From NCBI RefSeq assembly GCF_902168175.1, contig NZ_CABHOU010000095.1, forward strand, positions 1 through 64,000: 64,000 nt of DNA. The letters run 5' to 3'. The notes under the pieces were generated by a model. It did not search any database. It was not told the DNA's origin and saw only the letters and a list, made by a program, of their open reading frames with translations. Source of the stretch: an uncultured Chitinophaga sp. Its GTDB lineage: Bacteria > Bacteroidota > Bacteroidia > Chitinophagales > Chitinophagaceae. Made by a program: the position numbers and the translations under genes. Positions 1 to 10,900 of the stretch are shown here, piece after piece (position 1 is the stretch's first letter; the number at the start of each line of letters is the position of its first letter).

Positions 1-572
1 AGTACAATGAAGTGCTTTCGCTGGACAGGGCTAACTCTGTGGCCAGATACCTGGTGTACCGCGCCGGTTTTTCCTACGACGACCTGGAGATGAAAGGCCT
101 GGGCCGCCAGTCGCCACGCTACGACAGTACCACCGCCGAAGGGCGCCGCGAGAACAACCGCGTGGAAATGATCTTTTGCGTGCCGCCGCAGCCCATCACG
201 ATCGCACCACCAACACCGCCTAAAAACGATACACTCATTGTGCCCGACGTACTGTTTAAACACAATAGCGCCGAGCTGGAGCCGCAGTTCGTAACGGAGC
301 TTGACAAACTAACCGCTAAAATTCCGAAGGAAAACATACAGCTGCAAATTATTGGTCATACCGATAGTAACGGCACTGATGCCTATAACAACGACCTCTC
401 ACGCCGCCGCGCTGTTACCGTGGCAGCATTCCTCAGCCGCAAAGGTTACCAGGATAAAGTACGTTTTGTGTCGGGCGAGGGCGAACGCAGGCCCGTGGCC
501 GGCAATGCCACGCCAGAAGGCCGGCAGCAGAACCGCCGGGTAGAGATCATTATCTATAAAGGATTGAATTAA
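1..572 (+). CDS. OmpA family protein, 3' part (two OmpA domains)
   Basis: The reading frame is open from the left edge of the window (codons Y-N-E precede the GTG at 12), so this is the C-terminal part of a longer protein. It holds the end of one OmpA peptidoglycan-binding domain (LSLDRANSVARYL, then RRENNRVEMIF), a Pro/Thr-rich linker (PPTPPKN) and a complete second OmpA domain (LFKHNSAELEP, GHTDSNGTDAYNNDLSRRRA, RRVEIII). OmpA domains anchor outer-membrane proteins to peptidoglycan from the periplasm. Two in tandem is less usual than one. The stop codon overlaps the stop of the convergent gene on the other strand by 3 bp. The role of the missing N-terminal part cannot be judged. Confidence 0.9.
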   Translation, partial: YNEVLSLDRANSVARYLVYRAGFSYDDLEMKGLGRQSPRYDSTTAEGRRENNRVEMIFCVPPQPITIAPPTPPKNDTLIVPDVLFKHNSAELEPQFVTELDKLTAKIPKENIQLQIIGHTDSNGTDAYNNDLSRRRAVTVAAFLSRKGYQDKVRFVSGEGERRPVAGNATPEGRQQNRRVEIIIYKGLN

Positions 573-1480
573 TCGGTTTCGATAAGGGCGTAAACTTTAT
601 CGTTGAGGTAAGGCCCGCCGGGGTTCATGGCACTGTAATCCAGGTTAATCCAGTACTCGCCTTTACTTTCGTGATAGGATATTTCACGTACGGGAGGATT
701 GTTGAACAGGTGTACAATGGCCTGCTTGATCAGTTCAAAGTCTTCTTTGGTGCCACAGTACAACTCCGGGTAAGCATGCCCCTGGATAAGCACCACCCTG
801 CAGCGCGCGCCGATCGACTCCAGGCACGAGGCCATGAGTATCGAGTGGTCGTCGCAGTCGCCACCCAAACCATTTTGTATGGTTTCCTGCGGCGTGGCAA
901 AGTATTCGTCCCTGCGCACATCATTTACATACTTGAAATTCAGGCGTATATATTTGTATAACGAGAGGTAGCGCACAATCTTCCCGTATTTGGGGAAATA
1001 TTCATCAAAGTACTGGGTAGATCGCTGTACGGAGAAGTTGCGTACTACGGAGTCTTTATAGGTCATCTTTTCGCGGATGCCCCGTACGGTTTTATCCCGG
1101 TAGGTTTCCACCTTACGTGGGTATAGGCTCAGGATGTCGAGCTGTTTATTATCGCGCGAGCCCCAGTTGCCCTGTACCATGCCCTTATAATCGTTCAGTA
1201 CATTGCTAAAGGTGTAATTGTCGAGGAACAGGTTTACCACTAACACGCCCACTACGAGTACAAAGGCCGGAATAATCAACGGCTTAAATATCCATAATAG
1301 CAGCCGGGTAAATAAAAAGGCAATGAGGATGGAGAGGAAAAGGTCGATATGTACAGTGCCCAGCTTGATAGACGGCATGAAGCGGTTAATGTAAGGCGCC
1401 ATAGGCAACAGGGTGAGCAAACTCACGAAGTTGAGCAAAAAGTTCTGTATGGTGGTATATTTCCTCTCGTCTATTGCCAT
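569..1480 (-). CDS. membrane-anchored transglutaminase-like protein
   Basis: The 303-residue protein has about three hydrophobic segments in residues 11-86 and then a soluble transglutaminase-like (papain-fold) domain. The likely catalytic triad is visible: Cys209 in GGDCDDHS, His235 in GHAYPE and Asp281 in INLDYSA. Members of this superfamily act as proteases, amidases or cross-linkers on protein or peptidoglycan; the substrate here is unknown. I chose the ATG at 1480 over a TTG at 1522, because the extra 14 residues add nothing recognisable. It is convergent with the OmpA gene, with overlapping stops. The membrane anchor and neighbour suggest an envelope role, which is inference. Confidence 0.8.
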   Translation of the reverse strand: MAIDERKYTTIQNFLLNFVSLLTLLPMAPYINRFMPSIKLGTVHIDLFLSILIAFLFTRLLLWIFKPLIIPAFVLVVGVLVVNLFLDNYTFSNVLNDYKGMVQGNWGSRDNKQLDILSLYPRKVETYRDKTVRGIREKMTYKDSVVRNFSVQRSTQYFDEYFPKYGKIVRYLSLYKYIRLNFKYVNDVRRDEYFATPQETIQNGLGGDCDDHSILMASCLESIGARCRVVLIQGHAYPELYCGTKEDFELIKQAIVHLFNNPPVREISYHESKGEYWINLDYSAMNPGGPYLNDKVYALIETD

Positions 1481-1610
1481 GGCCTGATAAAACCTTAAAA
1501 TTATGCCAGAAAATCCGTACAAATCAAAAGTAAATCATTTGTAATACTCCGTAAACTAATAGTAAAGGTTGCTGCATGTTAGTAATGAGTGCATTAACGA
1601 CGGGTACGTA

Positions 1611-1646
1611 TTAAAAAAGTCCCCGTCCGCAGTTAGCGGAACGGGG
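1611..1646 (-). terminator. intrinsic terminator of the STAND NTPase gene
   Basis: On the minus strand a GC-rich stem (CCCCGTTCCGC pairing with GCGGACGGGG) is followed by a run of T (plus-strand AAAAAA at 1613-1618). It lies about 30 bp past the stop of the gene at 1675-4257. Confidence 0.8.
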
Positions 1647-1674
1647 AGGTGCTTATGAGGGATACAACAAAAAG

Positions 1675-4257
1675 TTAGGAAATACCTACCAGGTAACTGA
1701 CCGCCTGCTTAAAAGTGGTGCTTTCGCGGATCACTTCTACTTTCTGCATCGCATCACGCTGCTGTTTGTCCATTTCCAGTTGCTGGTAGATTTTGTGCAG
1801 TATACCGAAGTTTTTAAGTTGGAAAAGTTTAAAGTCGAGCCGTTGTGCATTCTCCATGGCCATTTCCGACATGCGGATGGCTTTGCTGTAATCCTTCTCC
1901 CGGAATGCCAGCTCTGCGCAGGTGATTTTGTGTAAGATGTCTACCAGTTTTGCATTAAAGAAGTCGGCCGCATAATACTGTTTAAGTATCTTTTCTATAT
2001 GAGATGCGATGCGTTTGCCTTCGTTCAGGTTGTCTGTATTGAGATGCGCCTGTGCCTTCCAGCAAAGCATCATCAGCCGGAAAGGATCAGTTTTAGAGAA
2101 GAGGATAGATGGATAATACTGGAACAGGCGTTGTGTAAAGTGCAGCATTTGCGCATCGTCGCCCATTAACAGGAAGATGTAACACATGGCGCGGTATACG
2201 ATCTCTTCGGGTACGGTGAAGGGTTTATGGGCGGAGAAGTATCGCGCATAATTATACACTTTCTCTTTTATCTGTTCATTGCAGATGCCGAATTTAAGGT
2301 ACTCATAAATAAACAGGAAGGCTTCGTAAGGCGTAACCCATAAGCCGTTCATCGCCTCGTCGGACGCGCATAATTTTTTGATATTGGCCAGCTCTATTTC
2401 ACACTGCTCTGCATCCAGCTGTATTAAAGCCATTACGAACAGGTTGCTTTTGATCTTCAGTTTATCTTCTATAGCCTCTGCCAGTCCCATCAGCGAGTTC
2501 AGTACCTTACGTTTCTTAAAGTGTACAAAGTCGTCGCTGATAAATGAACTGATGGGGTGTTTGCGGAAATACTCCGGTGGAAAGATATTCTTTAACATCG
2601 TCTGGTTGCTGTCTTCATGCTGATAATGCAACACCAGGTATTCGAGCATGTTCGCTTTTTCTACCACAGTCAGCGGCAGTACAAATATCTGTTGAATGGC
2701 CTGTACGCTTTGCTGTGTGATCGCATAACGCAGTAGCCATTTAAATACGGAAATACGGAAGGGAGATTGGGGGAAGTAGTGGAGTACTTTGGTCAGCATG
2801 TCCTCCGAGATCTGCATATTGTTCTCAAGGATGAAGTGCATGGCCGTAAAGTATTCCAGCAGGAAGGAATGTGCAAACCGCACCTTCACATGGAACATAA
2901 TTTCCTGGCTCAGGTTCTCTTCCACTAAGATATTATCTGCAATGAGTTCCTTGTACGAGGGAAACAGTTCGGCATTTTTGTTGAGCAGTATACCTTTATC
3001 TGCATACTGGCCGCTGCGTCCCATATCCAGCAGTTCGAGCAGTTTATAAATGATCTGCACCTTAAAGCTGTTGCTGGCAGAGTTGAATACCCGGTTTTGT
3101 ATAAACCGCGAAGTAATCTCAAACAAACTAAGGTTTTCATCTACAAACGTTTGCTCCGGCGATTCGTTCAGTTGGCAGAAGAGTTGCAGGTAGTAAGGGT
3201 GCTTTAATTTCTGCAGGAACCCATCACTGAAAGTACGTACGGTAGCGGGTTGAAATTTACAGTTATAGAGTACAGTTCTTACATCCTGTTCGGTGAATTG
3301 TGGGATGTTAATATTTGTTTCTTCATCCATTTCCTGCCCCAGGTACCAGTACCTGCGGAAGGCGGGGTATTGCTGCGCCTGTTGAAACACCTCTCCCCAG
3401 GTGCTGGAGCGAATGCTGAGTATTACTTTGATCCATGGATGTAATCCGTTGGAGTATACGAAGTCTTCCAGTTTGGTATAAAGCAGCTTCAGTTTATCGG
3501 GCCCCAGTGCTATTTCATCAAACCCGTCTATAATAAGAATAAGGCGTCCGCCCTTTTCTTCAAAGTATTGTGAAAAGTAATCCCTGAAGGTTTCTCCCTG
3601 CGCAAGGTGTAGCTGGTTATCGAGCCAGGAGGCTAAGGAGATGCCTTTGAGCAGCAGGTTACCGGCGGCATGTGCATGAATGAACCAGCATATATCTTTC
3701 CGGTGAGCCGCATCTTTACCCAGCCAAAAATGTTCTGCTGTATGTACCAGCGACAATGATTTACCCCATCCCGAAGGAGCGATAAACACTGTAGCCACGC
3801 AATCGCTCTCCAGGAAGCGTTCCGTGTGCGACAGGCAGTATTGCCTGGGTACTGTGTGTGAAAAGGGAATGCCAGAGCGATTTTTAAGCGTAAGAATGGT
3901 GTAGTGGGATACGGCATTTGCTTTTGCCCTTATCTCCGTCCACTTTTCCTGGTTAGTGCAGTTTTCGCCCAGTTCATGTGATGCATTACGCCTGTAATAA
4001 TGAGATTGATACTCGTCCCAGTCTTTGTACTCACAATATTGGGCGAGTGTGTTGAGGGTGTAGCGGGAAAAGCTATGCTGGGCCAATGCAAAGCCAAAGA
4101 AGCGCTTGAGGGTAGTTTCGCTAATCAGTTTTCCCGTGTGGTCTAAAACAACCTGCGATAACGCTTTACAATTTCCCGGTAATAACTGCGTTACCCCAAA
4201 CCGGCGCAATACTTCGTTTTGTAGCGTTACGATAAAGTCATACGACAAATCTATCAT
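1675..4257 (-). CDS. NACHT-like STAND NTPase with HTH-like N-terminal domain
   Basis: 860 residues from the ATG at 4257. Residues about 20-90 carry a pattern I recognise from several Bacteroidota proteins (ISETTLKRFFGF, then TLNTLAQYCEYKDWDEY), resembling a helix-turn-helix region. Residues 145-400 form a P-loop NTPase: Walker A APSGWGKS (160-167) and Walker B LILIIDGFDE (239-248); the DGFDE form is typical of NACHT ATPases. The rest is alpha-helical and TPR/ARM-like, as expected of a STAND sensor region. STAND proteins are signal-gated switches; bacterial NACHT proteins include antiphage proteins and regulators. No separate effector domain or partner gene is seen, so the N-terminal domain may be the output. 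The gene is monocistronic, with its own terminator and a 713-bp upstream gap. Confidence 0.75.
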   Translation of the reverse strand: MIDLSYDFIVTLQNEVLRRFGVTQLLPGNCKALSQVVLDHTGKLISETTLKRFFGFALAQHSFSRYTLNTLAQYCEYKDWDEYQSHYYRRNASHELGENCTNQEKWTEIRAKANAVSHYTILTLKNRSGIPFSHTVPRQYCLSHTERFLESDCVATVFIAPSGWGKSLSLVHTAEHFWLGKDAAHRKDICWFIHAHAAGNLLLKGISLASWLDNQLHLAQGETFRDYFSQYFEEKGGRLILIIDGFDEIALGPDKLKLLYTKLEDFVYSNGLHPWIKVILSIRSSTWGEVFQQAQQYPAFRRYWYLGQEMDEETNINIPQFTEQDVRTVLYNCKFQPATVRTFSDGFLQKLKHPYYLQLFCQLNESPEQTFVDENLSLFEITSRFIQNRVFNSASNSFKVQIIYKLLELLDMGRSGQYADKGILLNKNAELFPSYKELIADNILVEENLSQEIMFHVKVRFAHSFLLEYFTAMHFILENNMQISEDMLTKVLHYFPQSPFRISVFKWLLRYAITQQSVQAIQQIFVLPLTVVEKANMLEYLVLHYQHEDSNQTMLKNIFPPEYFRKHPISSFISDDFVHFKKRKVLNSLMGLAEAIEDKLKIKSNLFVMALIQLDAEQCEIELANIKKLCASDEAMNGLWVTPYEAFLFIYEYLKFGICNEQIKEKVYNYARYFSAHKPFTVPEEIVYRAMCYIFLLMGDDAQMLHFTQRLFQYYPSILFSKTDPFRLMMLCWKAQAHLNTDNLNEGKRIASHIEKILKQYYAADFFNAKLVDILHKITCAELAFREKDYSKAIRMSEMAMENAQRLDFKLFQLKNFGILHKIYQQLEMDKQQRDAMQKVEVIRESTTFKQAVSYLVGIS

Positions 4258-4653
4258 AGGGGACAATTAATGGATTACACAATTGGATACAACAATTAGG
4301 GCGTTCTGGTGATATGTACGGCAAATCATGCACCGTGGATTTACGGTTTTTTCAGGATTGGATTCTCTTCTCATCATAACTTATCTACACGATATTCGGT
4401 CGCGCTTATTTTAGGTTTCAGTAAAACATACCAACATTTCTCGCAATCGGTACGGAAACAATACTTCGGTAGGAGGTTAAATCATCGCTAAAAGAATTTT
4501 AGTTTCTGATAATCATGAGTTTATGAATGTAAATCGGACAATAGTAGATCTGCTTCAGGGACATCTGTTTTCGGTTTAATTCTAGTTAATAATGGTTCAC
4601 TATATAATAAAGACGCAAAAAACACCACTTAGGGTGATCCCAAACTCTAAAAA
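4258..4653. other. non-coding gap upstream of the STAND gene
   Basis: About 400 bp of AT-rich sequence with no convincing coding sequence; short frames here have unlikely composition. It should contain the promoter of the minus-strand STAND gene, but I see no clear TAnnTTTG box close to its start. Confidence 0.5.
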
Positions 4654-4760
4654 ATGAATAGAAATATAAAAAAAATGAACAAGAATGAACAGAATGAACA
4701 AAGATGAACAGCTGTTCAGAAGATGAATAGCGAATGAACAGGCCGAACGATTATCGAACA
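4654..4760. repeat. helically phased TGAACA direct-repeat array with central palindrome
   Basis: Units of TGAAC(A) or TGAATA begin at 4655, 4676, 4686, 4695, 4705, 4725 and 4735, and weaker CGAAC(A) units begin at 4744 and 4755. Spacing is 9-11 bp or about twice that, so all units lie on one face of the helix. One grid position is filled by an inverted unit, giving the perfect palindrome TGAACAGCTGTTCA (4705-4718). The array lies about 210 bp before the adhesin start and 400 bp from the STAND gene start. Phased direct repeats are typical of cooperative regulator binding; which protein binds is unknown. Confidence 0.6.
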
Positions 4761-4970
4761 CGATATGCAGCCTACTTTCGTGGAGACGTGTTGTTAGAAT
4801 CATCCGAAACCAAAGTTGATTTGTAGAGAAGGTGCGGATAAAATCTGGCTATATCTATATAAAGGTCTAAGGTTTATCCGGTTCTTTCTTCCCTAATACC
4901 CGGTCTGTTTAAGGCTGCCGCGACTGGTAGCCGAAAAATTCGTTCATGCATCTTTTAACCATTGTTCGCT

Positions 4971-7900
4971 ATGAGTTCAAAAGCTACTCCTAAAAGCCTT
5001 TGGCGTGTATTTATTGTCGTTATGATTTGCTGTTTGCTGGCTATATTGCCGGCATCCGACGCTTATTCCCAACGCACATTTGCCAACAGCCAAACTAATG
5101 GCCTCACCGGTCTTCTTTGTCTGGGCTGCGGTGTTACTGATCCCGGTAACCCGGTAAATAATTCCAGCCTCGACGATTATGCACAGTTCAATGTAACAGT
5201 TGGACTTGCGGCATCCGTATTTCAGGTACTTAATTTCCCTGCGGCCAATCCAAATGTAGGGTGCGACTCGCTGGTTATTGGCATAGGCAGTTCCAACGAC
5301 CTGTTATCTGCTAACCTGCTGGGAGGTGTTACCTTTATTACCTATAATGGAAATAACACCACCCCGGTCGAATCATTCCCAGGTTCTTCGGCGCTGCTGC
5401 GACTGCTGGCCGATGGCCAAAGAAGCGAAGTAGTGTTGAGGCCTACACAACGTTTCGACCGTGTTCGTGTAACCCTGAATGGTGGATTGCTCGGTGCGCT
5501 TACTAACTTCAGGTTGTATTATGCTTTCCATAACCAGGTAACACTGGTGCCGCCTACCATTACAACGGGCACGAGTATATCTACCTGTAGCGGTAATCCT
5601 GTTACCTTACAGGCATCCACTACTACCCCAGGCGCTGTTATCAGTTGGTACGATGCCGCAACCGGCGGTAATCAACTGCCAACGCCGGGTAATCCGCTGG
5701 GTACCTCCATTACCGTATCTCCCACTACCACTGCAACTTATTATGCACAGGTGTCGCTTGACAACTGTACCAATACTACCCGCTCTGCTATCACGGTGAA
5801 TGTAAACCCACTGCCGGCCACCCCGGTAATAGCAGTTACTAACCAGGTGATATGCGGCGGACAAACGGCTACCTTCTCTGTATCCACACCGGTAGCGGGC
5901 GTTACTTATAAATGGTACACCGTTCCATCTGGCGGGACCGAGGTAAGTACAGGTGTTTCATTTACCACACCTCAGCTTACCACTACCACTGTTTACTACG
6001 CAGAAGCCTCGCTTATATCTACAGGATGTGCCAGTACGGCCAGAGTGCCGGTAACAGCTACCGTGAATCCATCGCCGGCCGCACCGGTTATTGTTACACC
6101 GGCTGTAACCATAAATGGCGGCCAAACGGCCACGTTCAGTGTACAGAACCCTGATCCAACCGCTACCTACACCTGGTATAATCTCGCTACAGGTGGTACA
6201 GCATTGGCTACGGGCAGCTCGTTCACTACACCTTCGCTTTTCGCTACCACCCGTTATTACGTAGAAGCACGTTCTAACCAGGGTTGTGCGAGCCTTACCC
6301 GTACACAGGTAACTGCCAATGTGAACGTGCAGAATAATGTACCTTGTAGTTTCGCCACACAACAGGCAAGCCCTATCATAAACGGTGTATGCCTGCTTTG
6401 CGGTGTAAATGATCCGGCGCTGGCTATAGATACAGATACCAGTTCAGCCTCTACTATTTATGCTGCCGTTGGTGCATTAGGAAATGTTGGCCAGTTGCTG
6501 CGCTTCTCTAATTCATATTCAGCCGGTGATAGTATCGTACTGATACTTGAAACACCGGGCAACCAGCTCTCGCTGGTAGCTCTTTCGTCCATACAGGCCA
6601 CAACTTATACAGGTACCACCTCTAATAACGATGCGGTGTTGTTTAATTCCGGACTTGTGAATTTGCGCCTGATCGCCGGTACTAATAAATACAGGGTTTC
6701 ATTTGCCGCACCAAGCAATTTCGATGGTGTGCTTGTATCCATAAATGGTTTACTGAGCGTCCTGCCTCAATTGAAAGTATATTATGCTGCGGTTACTATT
6801 CCGTATCCCGTTCCGGCAAATGCGGAAGTTGAAACCTGTACAGGTTCAAGCGCCAACCTCTCTGTTGCCGCTCCCGCAGGTGTTACCGTTAACTGGTACG
6901 ATGCTGCTGTGGGTGGTAACCTGGTTGCAGGTAACACCAGCAACTTCACTACTCCTGTGCTTACCGCATCTCAAACCTATTACGTAGTAACCGGTAAATA
7001 CGGTTGCGAAAATGGCGTACGGGTGCCGGTAACCGTTACCGTTAATACACCTCCGGCTACACCTGCTGTTACTGCTGCTAACCTTACTACCTGCGCGGGC
7101 GATAGCGTAACTTTCGTTACTAACGGTCCTGCAGGTGTTACCTTCCTTTGGTACACCGTAGCCACTGGAGGTACACCAATAGATTCCGGAAGCACTTTCA
7201 CTACACCAGGCCTTACTTCCACCACTACCTACTATGTGGAAGCCAGGAACAGCGGTTGCGCCAGCGCAAGTCGCCTGGCCTTAACAGCTACCGTGAACGA
7301 CGCACCTGCCACCGTGGTAGTTACGCCTCCGGTCGCTAATATTAATCTTGGCCAAACAGCCAGCTTCACCGCTTCTACTTCCACACCGGATGTAACCTTT
7401 AACTGGTTTGCACAAATGGCTGGTGGTACAAGCATATTCACCGGGGTCAACTATGTTACGCCGCCGTTGATAGCTAACACCACTTATTATGTAGAGGCTA
7501 TATCCAACAGCAACAGTTGTAATACGCTCGTTCGCAGCGCTGCGTCTGTAGTAGTAACCGGCGGTACTAATAATGATGTGCCCTGCGATGCTGCTACCAG
7601 CCAGGAGAACAGCGTTAACGGCATATGCCTGTTATGTGGAGTTACCAATCCTCAACTGGCGGTAGATACCGATTCGCAAACCGGTGCCGACCTTCGTGTT
7701 GGCGTAGGTTTACTTGGTGGTTATGCCCAGCAAACACTTATTTTCCCAACTACCGGTAACGCCGGCGATAGCATCAGCTTCTCTATTACCTTACCATCAT
7801 CACTTACAGATGTTGGTTTGTTGAGTACTGTGCAGGTGGCTACCTATAACGGCGCCACTTATAATAATGACCGTCGGGCTCTGAACAGCAGCCTGCTGCA

Positions 7901-10900
7901 ACTGAGTTTACTCAATGGTGACCGTACCGCTATTCTCACCTTCCCTGCAACGGCAGCCTACGACCGTGTAGAGATCCGTCTGAATTCAGGAGCTGCCGGT
8001 GTGCTCACCTCAGTATTCCTTAATTATGCATCCAGGAAAATAGCCAGTCCAACCTTCCAGGCAGATACGGTAACTATTTGTAGCGGTAATACCGCTGCAT
8101 TAACAGTAACGGCTCCGGCAGGCGCTACCTTTAACTGGTATACCACTCCAACCGGTGGCACACCGTTCTATACCGGTGCCAGCTATCAAACAGCCGTACT
8201 TACCAGGGATACTGTATTCTATGTAGAATCTGTACGTACCGTAAGTGGTTGCGCTAATCCATTACGCTCTGCCGTTAGGGTAATTGCAGCGTCTGCATCA
8301 CAGGCCCCTACGGTAGCCAATCCTAATGTAACAATATGTGCAGGTACCAGTACCACTTTAACCGCTACTGCTCCTGTTGGTGCTACCTTTAACTGGTACG
8401 CACAACAAAGCGGCGGTACAATACTGTTTACTGGTGCAGCCTATACCACGCCAGCGCTCGACAGCTCCGTAATTTATTACGTAGAGGCAGTGAATGCAGG
8501 CGGTTGCGTAAGTGGTACACGTACATCCGTACAGGTGAACGTAACCACTACACCTCCTGCCCCTGTAATTAATACTACAGCACCGGTAGTGTGCGAAGGC
8601 GGTACCGTTAACCTTTCTGCTTCGTCCAGTGTTGCAGGCGCTACCATTAGCTGGTACGCTGCCGCAACTGGTGGAGCGCCACTTGGTACAGGATCGTCCT
8701 TTACCACTCCGGCCCTCAACACTACCACCATCTTCTATGCAGGTGCCGATGCCGGTCAGTGTTCCAGCATTTCGCGCTCAGCAGTTACTGTAACAGTGAA
8801 CGCGCGACCTGTGGCGCCAATGGTGACCATCAATCCGGTGAGTGGCGTTGTTCCTTATGGCTCAACCGCTACATTCACCGCTACATCTTCCACTGCTGAT
8901 GTTACCTTCAGGTGGTATGCCGATTCTACAGCGGTTGCTCCGCTGGCCACCGGCAACACCTTCACTACACCAGCATTGTCGAATACTACTAAGTACTTTG
9001 TAGAAGCGGTATCTAATACAACAGGTTGTGCAAGCGCTGTACGTACGGCCGTAACCATCAATGTAGACCGTAACTTCGATCCGGGTTGTGACGTTGCAAA
9101 TTCGCAAACCAATTCCACCAGCGGTTTATGTGTACTCTGTACTGTAAGCGCTCCTGACGATGCGGTAGATAATAATCTTAATAACTACTCTACCCTCACA
9201 CTGCCTGTAGGCTTGTTAGGCGGGTATGTAGAACAAACGCTCGGCTTCCCGTTTGTAACGGGTCCTGGTGATTCCGTTCGACTTAAACTGGAAATTCCAG
9301 GTAGTTTAATTAATGCAGCCGTACTCGGTGCCATCACGTTAGGCTCCTACAACGGCGCCACCTACAATAACGATGAGGTAGCGCTGAATAGCGGCCTGTT
9401 AAAGGTTGATATAGTTGGTGGTGCTACCGGCCAGGTAATCGTAAGCTTCGCACCGGGTGTTGCCTTCGACAAGGTACAGGTAAGGTTTAACGCAGGCGTG
9501 GTTACAGGCCTCTCTAACCTGCGCATTTACTACGCTAACCGTGTAATAGCAGCGCCAGTGGTTACACCGCCAAACGCCATTGTTTGCGCAGGCAGTACCG
9601 TAACACTTACCGCCACTGCACCAGCAGGAGCTACTATTAACTGGTACGATGCGCCAACCGGCGGCACATTACTGACCACCGGCACCACCTTTACCACTCC
9701 GGCCCTGTCGGGGGTTACTACTTACTATGTAGAAAGTGTGCGTACCGTTAATGGTTGCGCCAACCCGATAAGAACACAGGTAACAGTAAACGTATTACCA
9801 GTACCGCAGCCACCAGTTATCAACAGCGGTAACCAAACCATCTGCGCCGGACAAACAGCCGTACTCAGAGCCGTAACAACCGATGGCAGCCAGGTACGCT
9901 GGTATTCAGCCGCAGTAGGTGGTACACTGGTTTCTGCAGACAGCGTGTTTACCACACCGGCACTCACAGCAACCACCACTTACTACGCAGAGGCCAATAA
10001 CGGTACCTGCGCCAACAGTGGTGGCCGTATTGCTGTAACAGTAACAGTGGGAACAAACGTGCAGCCTCCTGTACTGGATAATGCAAACCAGACCATCTGC
10101 GCTGGCAGCACGGCCACCGTAAATGTAGTATCACCAGTGGCAGGTGTAACTTATAATTGGTACACCTCTGTAACCGGCGGTACGCCAGTGGCTACGGGCA
10201 CTACCTTTGTAACACCAGCGCTTACGTCCAGTATTATCTACTATGTGGAAGCAGCAAGTACAGCCGGTGCCTGCACAGGCGGTAGCGCACGCTCACAGGT
10301 AGTGATCAATGTAAGTGCGGCACCTGACTTACCAGTGGTGATCAACGCAACACCGGTAACCTGTATCGGCAAATCCGCTACGTTCTCTATTCAAAATCCG
10401 GCCGCAGGGGTTACTTACAGTTGGTATGACGTTGCAACAGGCGGTACTCCGCTCGCAATAGGCACCAGCTTTACAACACCAGCCCTTACCGGCACCACAA
10501 CATATTACGTATCCGCAGTAAACAACAATAACTGTGGAAGCGCGGGCCGCACATCAGTAACAGTAACTGCTAACGCTACACCGAATACACCTACTCTTAC
10601 AGCAGCCAATGTTACTGTGTGTCGTGGTTCCGGCGCAACACTCAGCATTGCCAGTCCGGAAGCAGGTGTTACTTACACCTGGTACACAGCAGCAGTAGGC
10701 GGCAGTGTGGCCTTCATCGGCGAATCATTTAATGTGCCTTCTGTTCTTGTGAATACTACTTATTACGTAGAAGCCAGCCAGCCGGGCGGTTGCACCAGCA
10801 ATGCCAGGGCCGTAGCTACCATCAGTGTAACGGATGTTCCGGTAACACCAGTGGTAAGTGTGGGTACTATCATTTGTGCTGGCAATACGGCACGACTGCA

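Noticed and set aside
4654..4760. CRISPR array
   Set aside because: Units are 6-8 bp on a 10-bp grid with no unique spacers of 25-40 bp.
4600..4803. 67-codon minus-strand frame across the TGAACA array
   Set aside because: Its Phe/Ile-rich translation comes from reading the repeats; no start context or homology seen.
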